Assembly (NCBI GenBank): GCA_032622095.1
Contig: CP136066.1
Span: 185,664,716 to 185,728,715, forward strand
Direction of reading: 5' to 3'
DNA: 64,000 nt
Origin: Siphonodentalium dalli
Taxonomy: Eukaryota > Mollusca > Scaphopoda > Gadilida > Siphonodentaliidae
Position 1 is the stretch's first letter. Every line of letters starts with the position of its first letter. Under the pieces are notes generated by a model. The model ran no database searches. It was not told the origin of the DNA and saw nothing but the letters and a program-made list of their open reading frames with translations. This document shows, in pieces, positions 58,679 through 64,000 of this stretch. The position numbers and the translations under genes were made by a program.

Positions 58679-58919
58679 TACACTAAATTGAATTTCAGCC
58701 TTTTTGAATTCTCAGTTTGAAACATCAAAAGGCTGGTGCTTGACGACATCCCAATTATCTGTGTCAGCAGGTAGAAAAACTACGGTAATACATGTATATC
58801 TAAAAAAAAGCAGTGAATTGACGGAATATTTTTATTTTATTATCAAACAAAATAGTGCATTATTTTTTTTAGTTGAAACGGATTTTCTATATTTCAAATA
58901 TATCGCTATATATATAGGA

Positions 58920-59035
58920 AATCCGCCGTTATCAGTTACTACCAACAATGACAGAACGGGTTTTATAGAGTCGTTTATAGCAATTATATAAAGTGTTTAT
59001 GTGTTTGTATTTATTAATTTCTATCCTAATATTAT
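58920..59035. repeat. Block shared with 62883-62985
   Basis: ACCAACAATGACAGAACGGG and TATAGCAATTATATAAAGTG followed by TTTCTATCCT occur here and inside the family H element at 62.9 kb in the same orientation. Confidence 0.6.
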
Positions 59036-59039
59036 TTAT

Positions 59040-60850
59040 ATTTATTACTTATTTGTTAATGCCCCCCGAAAAACTATTTTGAGGGACTATAGCGATCCGT
59101 CCGTCCGCGCATACGTCCCAGATGGTTTTCGTCTGATAATTTTAGTTTTAGTCATCTGATTCTTTTGTAATTTGGTATATGTATTACTCAGATGAAAATG
59201 CGGATCCATTTTTTTTATTTGGTATACTCATTAGAACCGGAATTATGGCCCTTGTTGGTCTAATATTTCCCAAATTATATTGGTTTCCGGATGATAACCT
59301 CATATATTTAGAATTTACTTATTATTCTGGTGTATATAATCAAATAAAACTAGGTATGTTAACAACATAGACTGTTGGAAGCAAATTTTGAATGTTTATT
59401 CCCAGAATCTTTTCTTTTTTTCATTTCTAATAAAGCCACCGGTCAAATTAAGCCACCTTATTCGGGGGACATGTGGCACAGCGGCCATTTATTTTTATAC
59501 AAAGCCAAATGTTCTAATTTTGTTCTAGGTTTGTTGGTATCTTAAATCTGCAAACTTTGTTCGGTGACTTCTCAAATAACAAGTCTACTTTGACTTCGCC
59601 CTGTAGCAAAATTATAGGATAAATATTTCTGTTTCCGGATAATTGTCGCATGCAATAATTATCCAACTGCATTCCAATTTAGTACGTTGATTAATCAGAT
59701 AAATATACATGCAGGTCACGGTCGAGTCTTGGTTCCGTTTGAGGATCCGATTGCGCAAAAGTGGCTTAGAATTTACTATTGATTAATATGTTGGTGTCCA
59801 AAATTATATATCTATATATCCAGGTACTGTATCTTATTTCTGTGAAGCATATACAACTAGGTGTATAAACGCATCGACAAGTAGTTCCCTTTGGAAATGT
59901 TCGGATAATAAGTTCAACAATTATTGAACATATTATCTAAACATTCCCCACCAATAAATATATGAATTCGTCTGCACTTGTATTATCATTTCGTCTGACT
60001 GTCGTCTGTTCATATATCCTTAACATCCCTCCAAATGATTAATATACCATTCCAATGCATATGTTTATAACTGATGGTCATTCAGTGTAGACATGGTTAA
60101 CACAACATATACAGTTAAACATTGAATCGGAATGTGAAATCCAAAGATGTGCCCCTAATGTAATTTTCCTCTTTTTTTGCTGAAAGGTGCATGAAAGGGA
60201 ACATGTGACCGAACGTTATTTTCATTTTTTAATAATCGGTCATAATATAATTACAGTTTTAGTACAAAAAATATTTTGAACTCTGTAATGAGATATTTGA
60301 ATCTGGCGTGTCCGTTCAGTTTATAAACAACTTTCTTGAGTATATCGAACAATTTTGAAACGAAATTAAACTGACCCATACCTGGTATAACAATGTGATT
60401 GTGAACAATTATAATGTTAACGTTTGTGACATGACAATTTAGCGGCATATCCGAGCGAACCAAGATAATGTCGTTATGAAACAAATTTCAGTCATACTGT
60501 TGAATTGTTCCGATTTCACAATGTTTTGTGAAAAAACGCAACTGAATTCTTACTTTATACCAGGCGAATAAAACATGGGAATTATATATATATATATATA
60601 TAGGTGTAATTATTCGAAACTAACATGCACCACACAGAACCATTAAGAACATCAAAAAACTATAATACGATTAGAATAAGTATTAAAATAATATCTTTAT
60701 GAATGCACTTTAATATTTGCCATAAATGCCTATGGACGGCATAAACGCTCTTTATACTATGAGATCTTTCGAATTGTTGGGCGCCCAACCTAAACGGTAA
60801 ATATTTTACTTTTGAAACTCGATATCCAAGCACTTGGACGTTTCGGCACT
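59040..60850. other. Gene-less stretch with a small hairpin
   Basis: A hairpin lies at about 59895-59951 (GGAAATGTTCGGATAATA against TATTATCTAAACATTCC). A (TA)n run lies at 60585-60602. No coding domain was recognised. Confidence 0.4.
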
Positions 60851-60881
60851 CATCAAAGATGTTTCCGCATGATGTTTTTGT

Positions 60882-60995
60882 GGGGGGGGGGGGTGACATG
60901 AATGATATGCAGTCGAACAGTTTTAGATTTTCAATAGAAACGAGACAAATACTCTTTATTTTCTCAATTATCCCGACCCCCCCCCCCCCCCCCCC
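60882..60995. repeat. G12 tract facing a C19 tract, 83 bp apart
   Basis: G12 spans 60882-60893 and C19 spans 60977-60995 on the + strand. The two runs could pair as a hairpin stem or each form a quadruplex on its G-rich strand. Proline and glycine runs in the overlapping frames are artefacts. Confidence 0.9.
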
Positions 60996-61751
60996 ACCCC
61001 CACTTGAGTTATCAGTAATTGTAGACTTAACCAGGAACGTTCTGTGTTGTTCCATGCACATTTTATCCAGTTTTGATCACAGTTTTATTGTAATAAAGAA
61101 TGAAAATCAAAATAACTATAAATACCAGGTGCCGAAACGTCCAAAGTGGAGACAAATATGTTGCCAAAAGTTCCAGGTGCCGAACCGCAAAGTCGCAAAC
61201 CCAAGTACAAAACGTCTAGTATTCTTCAAGACCACCAAGGACTGATTGGACTCATATATAGAGGATCTCAAACGAGTTACTATTTTATACGGAATTTATC
61301 AACCGAGTTCACTAAATTCGATTTGAGCCGAGAAACCGAGGCTCAAATAGAATTTAGTGGACGAGGTTGATAAATTACGTATAAAATAGAACGAGTTTGA
61401 AATACTTTTTATCACATGATCATATAATCGCTAAAATTTTATCGAAAACAACAATTAACTGCAGCCAGCGATCATTGTCCCAAAGAGCAGCGTGACGTCA
61501 TTGCACGCGACGATATTACACGTGTCTATTACGCTCGAATATTACATCGGAAAATAGTGCTAATCATGTGATAAATAGATATATTTGAGTTATTTTCTAT
61601 ACATGTATAACGAACAAGGAGAATTGCTTCATTCAATAACTCTCTGTCCTATGCAATTCCTATGAAATTGCGGGTCACAATAAATATGTTCAAACACAAA
61701 AAAAAAAGTACAAATCGTTTGAGGTGTCAAATCTGTTGAGAAGGGCTTTAA

Positions 61752-62100
61752 ACGGACATGGCTCATTCGAGCTTCCAAATGTTGTCTACGTAATTTGGAA
61801 GGAGGTTGAAAATACACGAAATATTGATATACCGGCTTCATATAGTCTGAAAAATACTTGCCATGGTCACAGCCATTTCCCAGCTGTTTTCAATTTTTCA
61901 CACAGAAACAAACAAACGCTCTTTATTTCTACCATATCAGGAATAGAACGCTCCTTTCTGTCCAATGCCGTGCAAGTAAAGTGGCTGTTGTTTGTTTCGG
62001 ACCCAAACACCTTCTTCAAAGTTGTATTTTGATGACTTCAATGCGTCTTTCTGGGACATATGATGCTCATAGAGATGTAGTACAAGTGTTTATCGGCCAA
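61752..62100. mobile_element. Family F element, left part
   Basis: TTAA at 61748-61751 is followed by ACGGACATGGCTCATTCGAG. Similarity to 34664-35010 continues through ATTGATATACCGGCTTCATA, GTCACAGCCATTTCCCAGCT, AACGCTCTTTATTTCTACCA and TGGGACATATGATGCTC. The right end was not found. Confidence 0.55.
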
Positions 62101-62526
62101 GTTCGGTACTGGAAACAAAATTCAAAAGCGAATATTATTATTTGTATTTTGGAGCGCAAAAATCCATGTGGCTTTAAGGGTTTTCTTACTGACATGCTTT
62201 TCCGCACACAAAATATCACTCGGTCAGTCCATATAATGTCCGTCCATCCGAATCGGTCTTGTTTTAATTTGAGCAGGGTCCGACCATCTCTGAGGTAGTT
62301 ATGCCCCTTTTTGAATAATTTTGAATATTTTACTTTCCTATTGATAACCTAAGTTATAGTTATAGATTATTTTTGTTAGTTGGTATGTATACACCAATCG
62401 CATGACAATGCAGGTCAAGTTCGAATTGGGATAATAACCGACCGAGTTACATGTATATTTAAGACACACCTTCGATCTAGAATTGGTTGATGTCCCGATG
62501 CTAACATTAGTTTTTGCTATCTGATT

Positions 62527-63213
62527 GATCATGCCATGAATCATTACTCTGGCTAACGCCCGTGGAGATCATATTCCACCAGTATAAAACCTTGGAACTT
62601 TTTGAAGTTTTGGCAGGGAACCTTGTAAAGTCGAACACATAATGCGGGGAATATATTTCTTAGTTATTTTCTGTTCCTTGATAATGTACTTCACTGTAGA
62701 TGCAGGTCCCAACTAGAAAGTACATGCTTTTCTGTGACTGAGCCGATATCGCAATAAACATTGAATTAATTACCCAGGAGAAATTCCATATTTGTAAGCG
62801 ACGCAGCGTAAAATCGCTCACAAAGTCACTTAAAGTTCGAGCTAGGACCTTCACATATATATAGAGTGAAGTACATTATTAACGAACATATATACCAGTT
62901 ACCACCAACAATGACAGAACGGGTTTTATAGAGTCGTCTATAGCAATTATATAAAGTGTTTGTATTTATAAATTTCTATCCTGATTGATCATGCCATAAA
63001 TCTCTACTCTGGCTAACGCCCTTAAATTTCGAGCTAGGAACTTCACATAGAGTGAAGTACATTATTAACGAACAGATAATACTAAGAAATATATTCCCCG
63101 CGTTATTTTATCAACTTCATAAGGTTTTCCCTGTCAAAACAAAGGTTTGCACTGGTGGAATGATATGATCTCTACGGGCGTTATAGCCAGAGTAGAGATT
63201 CATGGCATGATCT
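62527..63213. mobile_element. Family H foldback element with duplicated, chimaeric middle
   Basis: The arms match those of 25711-26206 (ATCATGCCATGAATCATTAC...; CAGAGTAGAGATTCATGGCA...). Near the middle a block (62883-62985, with ACCAACAATGACAGAACGGG) is shared with 58935-59030. It is followed by a second start of the element (TGATTGATCATGCCATAAAT) and a repeat of GAGTGAAGTACATTATTAAC. This looks like a rearranged copy. Confidence 0.6.
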
Positions 63214-64000
63214 AGCTATCTGATTGTTTTTATGTGTAAATACAGGTCAAGTTCGAACATGGGTTTGGTTCGATGAATATTCGCAGAATCATGCCACTTT
63301 TTTTTACTAAGAAATTGTTTAGTTTGGCGTCCGGAGTTATCCAATGCATTCAAATTTGATGTATGTGTTAATAAAATTTTAATTTTGGTCGGCCCAATAA
63401 TTTCTAAAACATAATTCCATTTAAGATTTTTCTGATTATGTTTGGAATAAAATAAAATAAAAGTAAATGTATACGCACATGTGTTAAAAAATATTGGCAG
63501 TTGCATGAAATTGGAAGCGGTGTTTGATCCAATGATTGTTGTCATAATACTTTTTATTCAAAAACAAAACACGCCAGTTTTTTTTAGACATGTGGTCAAG
63601 TAGCCTTTTATCGAGAAAAATCGTAATTTAGTGTTTTTTGTGACATTCTGGCGATCTAAATATGCCGAACAATTTTTGATAGGTCTATAAATATAAATAT
63701 AAACGGACTGTTCGTACCCTCAACATACTTTGTACAATTTCAGTAATTACCAAGAACCATTAAAATTATCAGTTGTTTTCAACTTTCCGAACAAATGTGA
63801 GAGAAACGCTCTTTAATTGTTTCACACTCAAAGCCTCCTATGCATACATACATGTAAAGCAACTCACAATCTCGAGTCTCAAACTGAAAGTTGTAACCTC
63901 ACCCATTTTGCATTCATTGCAGTAAATTCATTCTGTCATAATATGCCGATATACATATGAAGTACGTATATGTGGGCTACACATGAATTGAACACTTTAA
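63214..64000. other. Gene-less stretch
   Basis: One AACGCTCTTTAA motif lies near 63807. Otherwise no recognised repeat or coding domain. A 109-residue minus frame at 63216-63545 has no recognisable motif. Confidence 0.35.

Noticed and set aside
60859-61245. 128-residue frame with a Pro run
   Set aside because: The Pro run is the C19 homopolymer and the remainder has no recognisable domain.

Overview
The window is animal nuclear DNA: AT-rich, dense in transposon debris, and with one convincing protein-coding gene. That gene is an intronless foxA (HNF3-type forkhead factor) at 21561-22772 on the + strand. A bilaterian foxA with a Met/Asn/Gly/Ser-rich N-terminus, an almost canonical FoxA forkhead domain and intact C-terminal conserved boxes fits an invertebrate deuterostome such as a hemichordate or other ambulacrarian. 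The species cannot be fixed from sequence reading alone. In deuterostomes foxA belongs to the pharyngeal cluster (nkx2.1, nkx2.2, pax1/9, slc25a21, mipol1, foxA). No other cluster member is visible in the 21 kb upstream or 41 kb downstream.

Layout. 1-1.1 kb: retroelement-like debris and a 165-bp tandem repeat. 1.4-3.5 kb: a foldback element and a nested pair of TTAA-flanked elements. 4.9-6.8 kb and 9.3-10.15 kb: head-to-tail copies of a palindromic element (family D here), one carrying a (GAT)n expansion. 10.9-12.7 kb: LINE-like 3' tails and another TTAA element. 13.3-16.3 kb: a tandem satellite-like repeat with a 145-149-bp sub-period. 16.9-17.3 kb: foldback element. About 19.8-25.5 kb: a repeat-poor island holding foxA. 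25.5-44.2 kb: several further families of foldback and TTAA-flanked elements. 47.9-48.8 kb: a 14-bp minisatellite that appears to have grown out of a motif of family D. 52.4-54.8 kb: trinucleotide arrays, including a 1.78-kb array with higher-order structure. 55.5-64 kb: more copies of the same element families.

The biology here is of two kinds. One is a compact developmental control gene: its proximal promoter contains two GC boxes, an inverted CCAAT box, two NK2-type sites and a forkhead site just before the start codon, which suggests autoregulation and input from NK2 factors (inference). The other is a concentrated radiation of small non-autonomous elements. At least six sequence families are flanked by TTAA, as piggyBac-type transposition would leave, and one palindromic family is flanked by TA, as Tc1/mariner would leave. 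No transposase gene is visible, so any mobilising enzyme must lie elsewhere. Many short open frames are by-products of repeats and are not annotated as genes. Family letters (A-J) are labels used only in this annotation.
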